Shown: in pieces, positions 50,431 through 62,557 of the stretch
Layout of the letters: each line of letters begins with the position of its first letter
How positions within the stretch are numbered: position 1 is the first letter of the stretch
DNA from: Fistulifera solaris
Taxonomy: Eukaryota; Bacillariophyta; Bacillariophyceae; Naviculales; Stauroneidaceae
Assembly: GCA_030295235.1 (NCBI GenBank)
Contig: AP026153.1
Location: 248,001-312,000, forward strand
Length of the DNA: 64,000 bases
Direction: 5' to 3'
Translations under genes and position numbers: made by a program
The notes under the pieces: model-generated
What the model saw: the letters and a program-made list of their open reading frames with translations, nothing else
Databases searched by the model: none
Told to the model about the DNA's origin: nothing

Positions 50431-53402
50431 TTACCAGTCGTCCCCAAAATCGTCGCCTTCCGTTTCGTCTTTCCCAGGTTCTACAGCTGGTTCCTCTGTT
50501 TCTTGGGCTGCTAAAGAGCTTCTTCAGCAGCAGCTGCCTCTTGGGCTGCTAGCATGGCCGCTTCGGCGGCTGCCGCCTCTTCTGCCGCTAGGATTGCCGC
50601 TTCGGCTGCTGCAGCTTCCTCGGCTGCCAATCGAGCCGCCTCGGCGGCTGCTGCTGCGGCAGCGTCCTCGCCAGAATCGTCATCTTCGTCAACGGGTTCG
50701 TCTGCCACTTTCATTTCTTCACCTAGAGTATCTGGACCTCCACCGCCTTGTGAATTCTTTATCAACTCGATGAGATTCAAATTCAAGTCATCTTTGGCGG
50801 TGGCATAGTCCATTGCGGAGATTCCTGTAGCCTTACTCTGTTCTCTTTGTGACAAGAACATTTTTTCGACTTGAAGAGCAATTTGTAGGTCAGGGAAAAG
50901 TTCCGGGTTTTGCACGGGCGATGCCAAAGCATTTGCTGCTGATTCCGAAACTGTGGCAAGATCTTGTTTCCAGAGTTCTACGACTTCTGCCACGCGAGAT
51001 GGCAAGTAGGTGCGAACAAAGAAGGCTGCTTCTGGCAAACGTTTCGTCTTGATTAATAGGTCGGCACATGCTTCGACCTGACCAGTTAACAAGTAAGCAA
51101 CGAATGCAACGTTCGTTTTTTCGCCTTCGGCTGCCAATTTGGCTAGCTTCTCCATTCCTTGAAGATTACCAGTGGCACTGTAGAACAGAAGGAGACCAGA
51201 ATAATCAGCACTTGCCAAACCAGCAGCTTCGCAAAGCTCCAGATTGGTGTCTCTCAAAGCCGCATCGCTCAAACGTTTCCACTTTGTTTGTGTGTCAGTC
51301 GTATCCTTTTCTTCGGCAGGTATTTCTTGGAGAATAGAATGCGCCAAATCAACCTGACCAAGTTCCAAACTCAAGTCGAACTTGTGATCAGGATCTTGAG
51401 TTACTTGCAATGCTTCTTCCTTGAATCCTTGTGACTCGAGGAAGCGCGCCACCTTCGTGTACTCTTCTACGGGAATGTCGTTGAGCAACTCATTCGCGGT
51501 GTCAAAGTCGCCTCGCATGACAGCCGTCTGATATTGAAGCACCGCCAACGTAACTTGATACGATACAATATTGAGGCTCTTGTCCACCAAGAAGATTTTA
51601 TCTTCCTTCGCAAGGTATCCTAGAATCGTATGCTGAGTCGTTCCCCCAGCAGAAGTGGCCAGATGCACAAGCGTTTCGATTTGTCCACCAACACTGTAGT
51701 TGAGTCGTCCGACATTGTTGACATAGATGAAGCAGTCGCCGACCCATTTTCCAGAAGTAATCGTGTCGTTGATTTCATACAACAAATCAAAACTTCCGTC
51801 AATACCGTCTTCGGCGGAAACACGTCCACTCGCCAGCGCTTCGGCGGTCACTTGTGTGTTGTGAGACAACACAAAGGCTGCGCCCTCGCACGCCAGTAAA
51901 ACCATGTTACCGCTGTCACTCCAATAAACGTCCTTGACATTCGCATCAATCTTACGAACAAAGACACCGGTCTCCCAATCGTAAAACAGAACAGCTTCAT
52001 CGCCGCCTTTGACTCCGATCATCTGCCCACCAAACAAACCATCGGCAGCCGTTGTGGCAGGAATAATGGTATGCGATTCCTTAAAGTTGGAAAAGACCTT
52101 GACGCGGTTCACTGTTTCTCGGATGGCGTAATCACCTGTTCCACTACCGGACCACACAAAGTCAAGTGCTTGTCCAAAAGCTTTGTTACGGAGCGCTTGT
52201 GCCGTGTAGATAATGAATTCTCCATCACCGCAGACACTAATAAAACGGCCGTTGCAGTTGTGCTTGAGTTTTTGGGGAAACAATTCACATGCCCCCATAT
52301 CACGCGGCGTGACATTGAGACGGACACCGTCTTCTCCGGCCAAACCACGGACACTCGTGGTTTTGATTTCGTTGTTGGTGGCCCACACAACTTTACCGGT
52401 ACTATCCATACTGGCCACCGGATCGTCACTGCCGAGTTCAATGCAAACGCAACCTTCGTCAAAGCCAATGGCGAGTTTGTTGCTTCCGGGAGATGCGGCC
52501 AACGTCCAAGCGCGTTCCATTCCATAATTCAACGTCGCCTCGGCACGGTACGTCGTACTTTGCCAAATTCGGACGGTCCCATCTTCCGAGGCACTGGCAA
52601 TAATGGGTAATTTGGGATGAAATAGCACGGCACACACATTGTGCGAGTGTCCTTCGAGCGTGTGCACGATCGACTTGGTCTGATAATCCCAAATCTTGAC
52701 CGTTCGATCATCGGCACCACTCAGAATATAGGGTTTATCACCCGAGGGATAGTAATCGACACAATTGACGCCCTTCTCGTGTCCTTCTAACGTGTAATGC
52801 GGCGTATGACTCCCGAGTCCCCATACTTTGATGGTGCGATCCAAACTCGCGGAAGCGAACGTGTTCGTATCTTTCGGATTGATCTTGATTTGCATCACAT
52901 AATGCGAATGGCCTTCAAACAGTTGCGTGCAATCAAAACCCCGATCCCAGTCCCAGAGTTTGATCGTCATATCATCGGAACTACTGAGCAAATAGGGCAA
53001 GCTGGGATGCACTTCGAGATATCGGATGTAATCGGCGTGACCTTCAAATTCCTTGACCTTCTCCATAGTATTATAGTTGAACACGCGGAGACGCATATCG
53101 TCGGAGGCGGCCACGAACCACTGTTTGCGGGCAATGAACCGAGCACAACGGACGGGCAATTCGGACATTTCAAAGGATTTGACCAAACTTCCCGCTTCGA
53201 CGTCCCAAATCATGACATTTCCTGAATACAACGCCGCCAGGACCCATGGTTCGGAGGGATGCAAGTCAACGGACTTGACTCGCTCCGATGCGGCGGAGAG
53301 TTTTTGCGAATGTCCAGTCGGAGTGGCTGTGTATTTGTGTGTTTTATTGTGAGTGTGTCAACAAAAGCTTTTACTCTACTTATGTTCGTTCCTACGTACC
53401 AT
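50431..53402 (-). CDS. COPB2: Coatomer subunit beta' (COPB2/SEC27)
   Basis: COPI vesicle coat subunit that sorts dilysine cargo from Golgi to ER. The ATG (53402-53400) stands alone on the first coding exon; a 73-bp intron (53327-53399, GTACGT..ACACAG) follows, then PLRLDIRK and, after a T-run break (53301-53305, one base too few), LSAASERVKSVDLHPSEPW. WD40 repeats follow (VMIWDVEAG, IKLWDWDRG, IKVWGLGS, VKIWDYQT, VRIWQST), then the second propeller and alpha-solenoid. The C-terminus has an Ala-rich repeat (AAEEAAAAEAAIL units). An AAA run break (50513-50515, one base too few) leads to the family-like end ETEGDDFGDDW at 50431. Confidence 0.93.
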
Positions 53403-54214
53403 TTTTGGATCTCAACAATTTAAACAGACAATTCGTTGAAGAAAAGGCAGCGAAAAAGTCCTTTGCAATCGCCGCTCTTTTTTGTGCGCAACAAACGCAT
53501 CGCCATGGTCGACGGTCGGAGCGCGCCGCGTTGAAAATGACTTCGCGTGGGTTGGATCTTGTACTATTTAATGTATACACTTTTCTCGTTTTTCTATACG
53601 TCAATACTATCCGAACGGTACTCTAGCCGAGGGCGAGATGCGAGATCTCGCACGAAACGTGGTTCGAAAACAAAGCATTACTATTTCTTCATGAGGCTAG
53701 CTTTCTGTTTTCTGCTTCTTTATTTAGTAATTTTACTTAATTGGAGCTGATGTTGCTGCTCTTGATGCTGTTGTTACACTCTGTGACGCCTTCACCTTCT
53801 CGCAGTTTCTACTATACGATAGAGTGTAGCGAACACTTAATGTGACTCAATGAAACGGCAGTCCCGAACGCGTCGCGAATAGAAATTCCAGAAAGTTACT
53901 GCTATTAACGAGATATTATGAGTCCCTCTCTCTCTATCATCATAAATGTTTATTAAATGACCCAGTTTGCTAATGATTCTGTGTGAACTTGGTTTTAGGC
54001 TCGCAAAGAAGTTATAACCAAGATCTTAGACAGTCTGACCGATCAATAACCCTAACCTAACTAGTACCGCAAATTTCCGCGATCCGCGACAAGAAAAAGA
54101 CGAGAACACATGCGAAACGCCGTTTTGTCATTTCGTTCATTCGCGATACTTTTCATTTTGTTTCCATTGCATCGCTTCGTATTTCTTCTCTCTTTATCTC
54201 CATTACTCGAAACT
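53403..54214. other. Divergent intergenic region COPB2 / LRR-like gene
   Basis: About 810 bp, including the COPB2 5' leader. It contains a 14-base palindrome TGCGAGATCTCGCA (53639-53652). No tRNA or other gene is supported. Confidence 0.4.
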
Positions 54215-55731
54215 ATGGAACACGACAACAACGGTCCCTTACTGGGACTCATTCATCCTTCTCTTCTCAAGCCCGGGCAAGTGGCTCGCTGGACAGAGAC
54301 GGGCGTAGCTCCTACGTGCAAGTTACTCCGTAAGCCTGTCAGTTTAGAAGAGTTAAAAGGTCACCAACATCGCTTCGCTATCTTGCATGACAACGATGTC
54401 ATGATCTACGTTACGACGCGTAAAGCGGATATCAGTAACCGCGCTGTCAAAAATAACAGTTGTGTATGTTTCAAATTCGGTGGAGATGTGGTGTTTATTG
54501 TCGGTCCGAATGACAATGCAATTGCTCAAACATTGTCATGTTTGATGGACTTGGAAAAGAGTCGACGAAAAGCTACTCTTTTGAAGTTAGTGGTTCTTGG
54601 GGTAACATTTTCGATTTCAGCGCCGCCGGTTCTCAGTGTTTAGAGCGACTATGTGAGTTTGCCTTCTCGAACAAAGTAGAATTCCACCGCATGCTGCTGA
54701 GCGCGGAGCAGTCCGCGGTGTTAGCGACGCGTCGTCATCCAATGAATTTATCTCTAAGGAACTGCAGGTTCGCGGATGGCGGTACGGCGTTTGTGGACGA
54801 ACTCAAGGTCCGGCGAGAGTCGTTTGGTTCCTTACAACTTTGTAACAGTTCACCATTTGATGCACGAAATATGCAACAATTTCTCCAGGTGGACTGTTTA
54901 GATCACTTCGGGGCTAAAGTCATTAAAGGAACTTTTGCTCCTCTTTCCACGAAAGCCGATTCAGTGCATCTCAATGAGGAGACCCAAAACAATATTGATG
55001 CTGATGATATCGGGAATCTAAATATATGCGCTCGCAAACTATCTCTTTGCTTAACGGTCAAGAGAACTTTTCAGCGTATTCAAGTTCTTGGTCTCCTGCG
55101 ACGATTGGCTCAGCTGGGGCATTTGATCGAGCTGAAAATAGCATTCTGGTCACTCAATGATTCCCATAGTGTTCCCAATGCCAATGCCATTACTCAAGAG
55201 CTTATCCGCACAGTAAAGGCTAATACGTCGCTACAGGTTCTTGATCTGACAACTCATGGCATCTATTTGAATTGGAAAACTCGGCATTTGAAAGAACTTT
55301 TTGATGGTGTCAAAGATCATGAAGCACTTCGTACACTGAAAATCAGTTGCCCTGATGGAGGCGACTGCGAAGATGTATGTGGTCCGTCTTTTATCCATCT
55401 TCGCAGGCTTCTGTCTCACAAGCGGAATTTAGCGGTTGTGGGCGACTTTGGTGGTGTTTATACTGATGGAGATCTTGTGGATGAGATTTACTCCTTCAAC
55501 CGTTTCTTTATGGGATCGGCGAGTATTGTGGATGAAGCACTCTCGCGGCGGTCGTCACTGGTCACCACTGCATTGGTGGAAAGTGCTTCTTACGATTTTC
55601 GGCTCAATGCGCTGTTGTTGGCAAATCATGCCGACATTTTGTGTGAACTCATTCAATTTGTTGATTCCGATGTCATGGAGGTGCAGGAGCGCCCACCGCG
55701 CGGTCCGGTTCGCAAACGAAGACGAAACTGA
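54215..55731 (+). CDS. LRR (RNI-like) protein, paralogue of the left-edge gene
   Basis: About 505 residues. An N-terminal region (MEHDNNGPLLGLIHPSLLKP) leads into a beta-rich part and the shared block LLSAEQSAVLATRRHPMNLS, then leucine-rich segments (LGLLRRLAQLGHLIELKIAF, TVKANTSLQVLDL, DHEALRTLKIS). The C-terminus is basic (RGPVRKRRRN), possibly a nuclear localisation signal. A frame break at AAAA (54555-54558, one base too few) is bridged. The ATG at 54215 is preferred over 54110 because the upstream extension is absent from the paralogue. The shared architecture with 1-1219 defines a small family; function unknown. Confidence 0.7.
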
Positions 55732-56139
55732 GTAAATGATGTTGAATTGATTGCTCTTGTTACTGGTGCTCGTATTTGTAGGAAGAGGGCCGCAACGCGA
55801 TTGATGGCTCTATTTTTGATAAACATCTATAAACAATAAATTCATACCTTCTCTTTTGATACTTGTCTTCTAATCATAAAGCTCTATCCTCTTCACTTGG
55901 GTAAGACTATGTATTTGTGTTTCTTTCTTACTTGTTTGAAGCTTAAAACATTTCATAGAAAACGCATTCCTTAATTCTGGATCCGTGAATGGCACCTTAC
56001 CGGTACCCAGTTCTGTAAATCTATCATGGCGCTCGGACACACGCTGATGTTGCTTTCGTTATTGCGCGGACGAACCGCATCTTATTCCTGTTGACATTAT
56101 AATCCTTTTGTTGCATATTCACCTTCATTCTCTCGAAAC
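55732..56139. other. Intergenic, tandem plus-strand genes
   Basis: About 410 bp with AATAAA near 55836 and TACCGGTACC at 55998-56007. No gene is supported. Confidence 0.4.
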
Positions 56140-57062
56140 ATGGCATCCAAAATGGATTTTGAAATGACAGAAAAGACCATTGTGGTACATCCCGTGAGTC
56201 CTGGTCTTTTGTGCCGCGAAAATGATTGCTAGAGCATCCTGAAGTTTTGTCACTCACTTACATTTTCCGCTCTCTCTTTCAGCTCGCCATTGTCAACATG
56301 ACTGATCAATACACACGTGTCCGTTGCGGTAGTAGTGCTTTACCGGCCGACGCCCCCGTCATGGGTCTTTTGTTGGGTGCCGATGGCATTATTTACGATT
56401 CTCACGAATTGTCGCAAACCGACACGGTAGCCCCGCAAGTCGCGTTGCATCAAGCCGTCTTTCCGCAACACCAAGTCGTCGGATGGTATCGTGTCGCGTC
56501 CGAAGCGGGACCGGAAGACTATCAACTGACGCAACAATTGCAATCTTTGTATGCTCCCCAACAATCGTTCGTCTTGGCGTTACTGACCGTGGAAGATGAG
56601 GAATCGAAAGAATTGCCCTTATCGTTTTTTCAACTCGGTGATCAGGCGTTGTTGGCGCTAGAAAAATGGGAATTGTCAACCAACCCCGCAGAACGGATTG
56701 CTTTGGAGCATTCGGTGCGTTCCAGTGGAGAACAGCGGTCGTCTCTTCAAGATTTACAGCACGCGTACGCCATGATACAAGAACGATTGATGATTTTGGA
56801 ACAGTATTTGCTACAGGACGGTCCGCTGGATCCCGAGATTCTGCGTCAAATACAGTCCTTATTCTTGTCGGCGCCCGTAGCGGCGGGTGGCACTGCCAAA
56901 AGTAACTCGACGACGATGATGGCGCAATTGGCGACATGGACGCGCATGACGGATGCACTTTTGAGTTACACTGGAAAAATCAAAGCATTGCAAGATGCAG
57001 CAACCAGTAATCCACCGAGAGGAGGGGATTCTCATCGATTTGGTCTCATGAGTCAATTTTAG
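56140..57062 (+). CDS. COP9 signalosome subunit 6 (CSN6-like, MPN domain)
   Basis: Subunit of the complex that removes NEDD8 from cullins. Exon 1 (56140-56193) ends TIVVHP and is joined through an 89-bp intron (56194-56282, GTGAGT..TTTCAG) to LAIVNMTDQYTRVRC, matching the CSN6 start (VALHPLVILNISDHW in animals). The MPN domain has VMGLLLGADG and VFPQHQVVGWYRVASEAGPE but no JAMM metal motif, as expected for the non-catalytic CSN6. The C-terminal helices (DLQHAYAMIQERLMILEQYL) fit the complex-forming helical bundle. 277 residues, intact. An eIF3f-like identity is the main alternative. Confidence 0.8.
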
Positions 57063-57308
57063 GAATAGTCATTCGAGTTCTTACCATTCTATCAATTGTT
57101 TGATACTTATTCTATAGATCTATTGTTTCCTTGTTCGATAAACATGCCGAAAAAACATTCATGACAAAAAGTGTGTGTATTGTGTGTTGAAATGAAGAAG
57201 CGCAAGCCGTACACCAGCTCATGTTCTTGCAAAGCGCCCCTTGAAAAATGATGAACGTTCTGCTTTGTTACCCATTACATGTCATTCGCCCGAGAAGTTC
57301 TTTTTTTC

Positions 57309-59111
57309 TCACATGCCATCCGGTGAAGAAGTTCGAATCGCCTGCATTTCATCCATAGGTCCTACGGGTGCGATGGGCTCTAACAAAAGATCATCGGCAA
57401 TATCCATCATGAACGATGTACTGCCGTGATCATCATCGTCATAACGAAACGGTGACGTGTGGTCTTCTTCATGACTGATTTGGGCCGGATTATCCTTCTC
57501 ATCTTTCGTGTACGAAAAGTAAAATTGTCCCGGCTGTTTGAAATCATCCCGCATTGGTGAACTTTCGAAAGCGGCTTCATCTCGCTCCCGCAATACCACT
57601 TCGAAACCAAACGAATCCTCCATGACTTCGGTTCGATTGAAATGATCTGCCACATCATCGGGAGAAGACGACCGCGCCGTGAGTACGGTTTCTTCACGTT
57701 TCGGAATGCGATCGGAATGGGGTGACATGGGTGGAGTAAAGTCTCCGGGCGAAGCCGGGTGACTACCACTTAAGGGCGACACGCTCCCTTCCAGACGTTG
57801 CCGTGCGAACAATTGAGGATGACTTATATTGCGTGGATAATAGGGCGGCGGCGGGTGATGCTGGTAAGGATACGGAGGATGTATCGGCCGACGGTCGTAT
57901 TCGGGCAAGGCGGCCGGGGAGGATCGAACGGTACCGGCCGATCGCACGCTTCCGGCGGGTGATGACGGGGGATGACGCCAGTATTGGCTGTCGTACGAAG
58001 GTGGTGAAAAGGGTGCTCGATGATTCGGATGAGGCGGTGGAGGATACGCACGGGGATACGGCGGAGCACCAGGATACCAGGGTGGACGATGCGAGTCGTA
58101 ATTCTCGTAACCCGCATCGTAGGGACGATAGTGATTGCCGCACATGGGATAATCTGAAACACAATCCAAAAATCCTCGAGGACCGCTAAATTCTACTTGA
58201 AGAGGAGGGAACTGATGCGGATAAGGGCCACCACGGTACATGTTGTGAGCATAACGTCCTTCTCTTGGTGATGATGGATTCGAATGAGATTGTCGCGGAG
58301 GAGGATGGAGTTCCGAGGAAGAGTCGGATGTATCCATTCGCTTTATTGCCCGTTTCAATACAGATTTTTCTTTCATAGTCGTCGAAGACGAAGCAACATC
58401 CGGACTCGACATGGTTCTACGAATACCTTTCTTCACGTTGGGTTTGGCCTACGAAGTAAATAAGTGTCAGTCGCGACCGAAAAGATAAAACCTCGACCAG
58501 TACACTCGAGACATAATTCGCAACGCACCTTGACCACTGTCTCTTTTTCTTTGGAAGCCACCGGACTCGCCTTTCGCGTCGCCGCCTCCATATCAAAGAC
58601 GGCACTGAGAAACTCGGGATCCCCCAAATCGGCCGACAACTGTTTTCGGAGGGTGGCCGCTCCATCCCGCAACGCTTGGCTCGTTTTTTCTATCGCTTTC
58701 CGATTCCCGATATCATTCCATAATCCCGTATCCATATTCTTTTCCAGAAAGCGGCCCGGTGGATTCATGGAGCGAACGGCATCGACAATCGAACGCGAAA
58801 TGGCCATTTTTGTCGTTTCGTGCTGGTGACGTAGAGTTCCTGGAGAAAGAAGAGAGAAGACAACAGTGTTTAGTCAAGGTCTTTTTTACAAGATTTCCGT
58901 TTCGACTGATGCAGACTATTGCTAGAAGCTTCCATGAAAAGAGACGGTCACAACTAGAGCTTACCTTATTCAAACCTACGAGACTCCGAAATTGTTCATT
59001 GCCGGCCCATTTATTCGTCGTGACGCCTCTCCCGCACAACACATCGTGTGCCGTCAATTCTTCAATATCCGTCAAGGGATGATGGTCGGAAGAGGATACC
59101 GACGACTCCAT
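57309..59111 (-). CDS. DUF6824-domain protein
   Basis: Diatom-expanded family of unknown role, possibly DNA-binding. Exons are 59111-58965, 58839-58529 and 58448-57309, with introns of 125 bp (58840-58964) and 80 bp (58449-58528). The DUF6824 domain starts at about residue 22: TAHDVLCGRGVTTNKWAGNE, QFRSLVGLNK, YVTSTKRQK, AISRSIVDAVRSMNPPGRFL and LWNDIGNRKAIEKTSQALRD. The T run at 58807-58811 is one base too short and breaks the frame inside the domain; bridging it rejoins the exons. The C-terminal ~370 residues are Pro/Tyr/His-rich, then acidic, with stretches such as YPPPPHPNHRAPF. The final exon is intact. Confidence 0.82.
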
Positions 59112-59613
59112 GGTTCTCAAAAATGAACTTTTACTTGCTGATGATCGAGGATATCGTCGTCATGGTTCTCGTTGGCGGACGAGGGGCAACCATGGAGGTG
59201 CGCTTCGCGTGCGCCGGCCGTGCTCGACAATTTTGCCCGATAGTGCGCGTGGCCGAACAACGTCACATAGTGGAATTCAAAGGCTATTTACAGGCCTACT
59301 ATAGCATTGCATTGTACTAGGGAAGCCGGTCACTTCCGCGAACTTACAGCAAAGAGTACAATGATGAATTTTTCGCCGTCTAAGTAAAAAGGAAAGCCAC
59401 CGAGCGGCCGGCGGCGGAATGACGAGACGGCATATTATTTTGATGTTTTTGTTGATCATTTGCCACCATGGTGCCACCAAGAATATAGTAACTCGCTTGA
59501 AAGTGCGTCTTTTCCTCGTCTTCGCCTTTACATAGCTACACTTCTCTTTATCGACTTTGAACCGCTGCCTCCTTCGTTATTCTTTCCATTTTTTGCACAC
59601 AGCATGTATCACC
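59112..59613. other. Divergent intergenic region DUF6824 / HD-domain gene
   Basis: About 500 bp between two diverging starts. Nothing notable is seen. Confidence 0.4.
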
Positions 59614-60308
59614 ATGGACATTATTCTTCAGCGAGTTCAAATTGAACTCAAATCATTTTATCACAACAATCCGCAGATTCCGGAATCGCACGGTTTTGGT
59701 CATGCCATGGCGGTGTTTCAACATGCCGCACGCGCGGTGGAGGCGTGTTCGCCTCCGCTTTCTAGTGAAACTGCCATTCAAGTTCAAATCTCCGCAATGC
59801 TGCATGATGTTGACGACGAAAAGTATTTTCCCAACAACCAATTCCTCCATACAAAGACTATTCTGCAAAGGCGCAAGTTCCTTCGGAATACTGGGAGTGC
59901 ATCCTATTTATGAGCCGACTTGTGAGTTGTTCGAAAAACGGAAATCGGATTCCGGAATCGATCATCCAGTCAGGAAACTATCATCTGTTGATTCCTCGTT
60001 GGGCAGATCGCCTCGAGGCCGTTGGACTACAAGGCGTCTGGCGGTGTTTTCAGTATACGCAAGAGCAACAACGTCCCTTGTGGAGTAAGCATACACCGCG
60101 ACCCCAGACAGCCGACGAAGTTTGGGCGTTGGCCACACCCGGACGATTTCAAGCCTATCAAGATCGGGGTGGGACCAGTGAGGATATGATATCGCATTAT
60201 TACGACAAATTGCTGGTACGAATCTTCATGCAAATGCCAAAATTGACGCAAAATCTGTACTCACACTCCATGTTGGATAGCATATTGCGCGACCTCCCGC
60301 GGACCTGA
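59614..60308 (+). CDS. HD-domain phosphohydrolase-like protein
   Basis: About 231 residues. The HD metal motif is visible: the first His in ESHGFGHAMAVFQHA and the HD pair in ISAMLHDVDDEKYFP. After the AAA run at 59867-59869 (one base too short), the frame continues with VPSEYWECILFMSRLVSCSK, the downstream YHLLIPRWADRLEAVG (a D in a conserved position) and a helical C-terminus. HD-domain proteins hydrolyse nucleotides or phosphate esters; the substrate is unknown. No presequence is obvious. It converges on the plastid membrane gene downstream. Confidence 0.75.
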
Positions 60309-60709
60309 TCCGCAACAGCTACTTGGAGAATCAGTTCCGTGATGTGACTCAGATCCTCATCGACATTTGTCTCTTGTTTGGAAAAGAAGGCAAAATCGAT
60401 GAAAGCTTCTTTCTCGAGCGAATGCCGCGTTCCCGTGAATGGCGAGTCCTGGAAAGATGACACGAAGGAGTGCGAGAAGAACAGCATTAGCGTAACCTCA
60501 CTCATTCGATTACGTTGTTTGGAAACGAATGTGGAATATCAATTTTTTTTAGATCTGTGTTGGCCATCTAAGTATAATTACTTTAATCTACTGGGGTCAA
60601 AGAGATGCAACATGCAAACAATCAAGAATAATAAAGGAATGACTTAATGACTAATTAGTTTCAACTAAGGTTATTAAATCATTCTGTTTTGCAGTGAAGT
60701 ACGTTATCT
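60309..60709. other. Intergenic between convergent genes
   Basis: About 400 bp, AT-rich to the right. Nothing specific is seen. Confidence 0.4.
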
Positions 60710-61676
60710 TTATTCATTGGACTTGACGTCGCTTGTTGTCGGTAGTTTGTTTTCGATCGAAGAGTCTTTTTCGGGCAATGATGATTCAGACGATGGAACA
60801 TCGATCTCGGGCGGCTTCAGTGAATCCAGTGACTTATACGGTGTTACAGTAGATGATGTGTCTTTAAATCGATACGTGGCTGGATTATCCGCCGAAAAGC
60901 TGACAAATTCTAAAGAACCAAGTTCGCTGAAGATGGCAATACCCAACGATAAAGCGGATATTCCGGTGAAAATCTTAGTAGAAAGTGTTAGGATCATTGA
61001 GAGGTTGCTAGGCGACATGCAAGAGGGTGAAGATGCTTACCCTGTCTCTATTTTGAGATTCGATCATCATGGCCTTGGTTTCATTCATGGCTCTTCTCGT
61101 GGCGTCTAAATTTTCAAAGACTTCATCACTTTGAATTTTGAAATATGCACCACCACCAAAGGCAATCACCGGAACCGCAAAGAGTGCATTTTCCCAACCA
61201 CCGGAGGATGACAAGAATTGACTGGCGGCAACGACGGCAAAGGAGGCAATCGCCAAACCCGTGTAGACCTGTTGGCAATCGGAGATGGATGAGGATTTAT
61301 GAGAAAAGATGTTGAGGAGCTAAGTGCACGATTTTTACCAAGTACAGTAGCGTACCTTAAAGTTGTTTGACGATTGTGTCATCATTGTTTGTGTCTCATT
61401 CATCGCCATTTGAGTGAATTCTAAATCTTCAACGAATTCCTTCCGTCGTTGATTGACCACGGCACTACCGGCAAAAGCCGATAGGGGAGTCAGTAACAGA
61501 ACCGTTTCTTTGATTCCTGGCGATGTCAGCGACAAGGCAGAAGTATCGAGTGTGGGAAAGAAGTCTCCGATCGACGTCCACAAACGCGTTCGTTTGGTAG
61601 ATGACGTCGGAGGAACGAAAAAAGCACCCGCCGGTGCAAAAAATAGCCCCAGAATGCAGATTGCGATTCGTTTCAT
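60710..61676 (-). CDS. Predicted plastid membrane protein with tandem repeats
   Basis: Presequence MKRIAICILGLFFAPAGAF|FVPP is of diatom plastid type. Exon 1 (61676-61356) and exon 2 (61268-60710) are joined over an 87-bp intron (61269-61355). Two internal repeats each pair a membrane helix with an amphipathic helix: VLLLTPLSAFAGSAVV then LEFTQMAMNETQTMM, and ALFAVPVIAFGGGAYF then LDATRRAMNETKAMM. A third hydrophobic stretch (GISALSLGIAIFS) follows. The frame breaks after ESQNRD, either at a 3-base run (61040-61042 or 61024-61026, one base too many) or at an unusually small intron; a single-base error is preferred. The C-terminus is acidic. Function unknown. Confidence 0.62.
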
Positions 61677-62557
61677 CGCTCCATAAATAAGAAAGAGGTT
61701 ATTTACTCGAATGATTATATTAGATGTTCGAGTGAAAATGAAACTTCAGACTTGTGGCATCCCATCATCGCCATTCTCTTCAAAATGGTTTCGATGTTCG
61801 ATCGCCAATTAGTACCGGTGCGTCTTAACATTGTTTTCGTGACGTGACAGTCGCGGTCGCAATCCGGCTACACTATGGATTACAGTCCGCAGGCCATTTC
61901 GAGATGTTGAAATCCGTGCTTGTAACCTTACCTTGTATTACCAAAGCTGCCTTACGATTTTCGTTTTAAATAAGTCACCAAACATTTCATTGATGCAAAA
62001 CTAGACTAGACTTACAGAAGGTCAAGAAGTTGCAGTCTGGCTCGAAACAAGAGGGATTCCTGACTGAACTGCAGTCGTGGGGAACGTCGTCTACACTTTG
62101 ACAGTATAGTTAATTTTAAGATAACGATAGTTTATTCCCAAAGATTTAGTTTACGACGAAAATACGCACAGCTATTTTAGTCAAGATGCTGATGATTATG
62201 ATTGTTTTTTAAAAAATATAGCGGATTTTTCAAGAGCTTGCAATTTTCGGGATTTCGTGCTAGGACTGGATTTTTTTTTAGTCGTCGGAGACATTCCTAC
62301 ATTTTTTAGGATACTACTAATTAAGTTCCAAAGTGTCAACGCGCGCCACAGAACACACACAGAACGCGGCGTTTTGCTGCAAGCACGGTTTCAAACCATT
62401 TTTATTTATTTTACAGCAAAGCAGCGGCATAAAAAGAAGGTGAACGCTTTAGAGCTGTATTTTGATCCTAATAAAGCAACGAACATTCGACACAGACCTG
62501 ATTTCAACAAGGAATAGTTACAGACCGCTTCTTTTAAGTTCTGGGGAAGCTGTGACG
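61677..62557. other. Divergent intergenic region plastid protein / P1B ATPase
   Basis: About 880 bp, AT-rich with T-runs near 62211 and 62272. It includes the promoter of the heavy-metal ATPase. No gene is supported. Confidence 0.4.

Noticed and set aside
52071-52610. 179-codon frame antisense to COPB2
   Set aside because: Lies fully within conserved WD40 coding sequence of the opposite strand.
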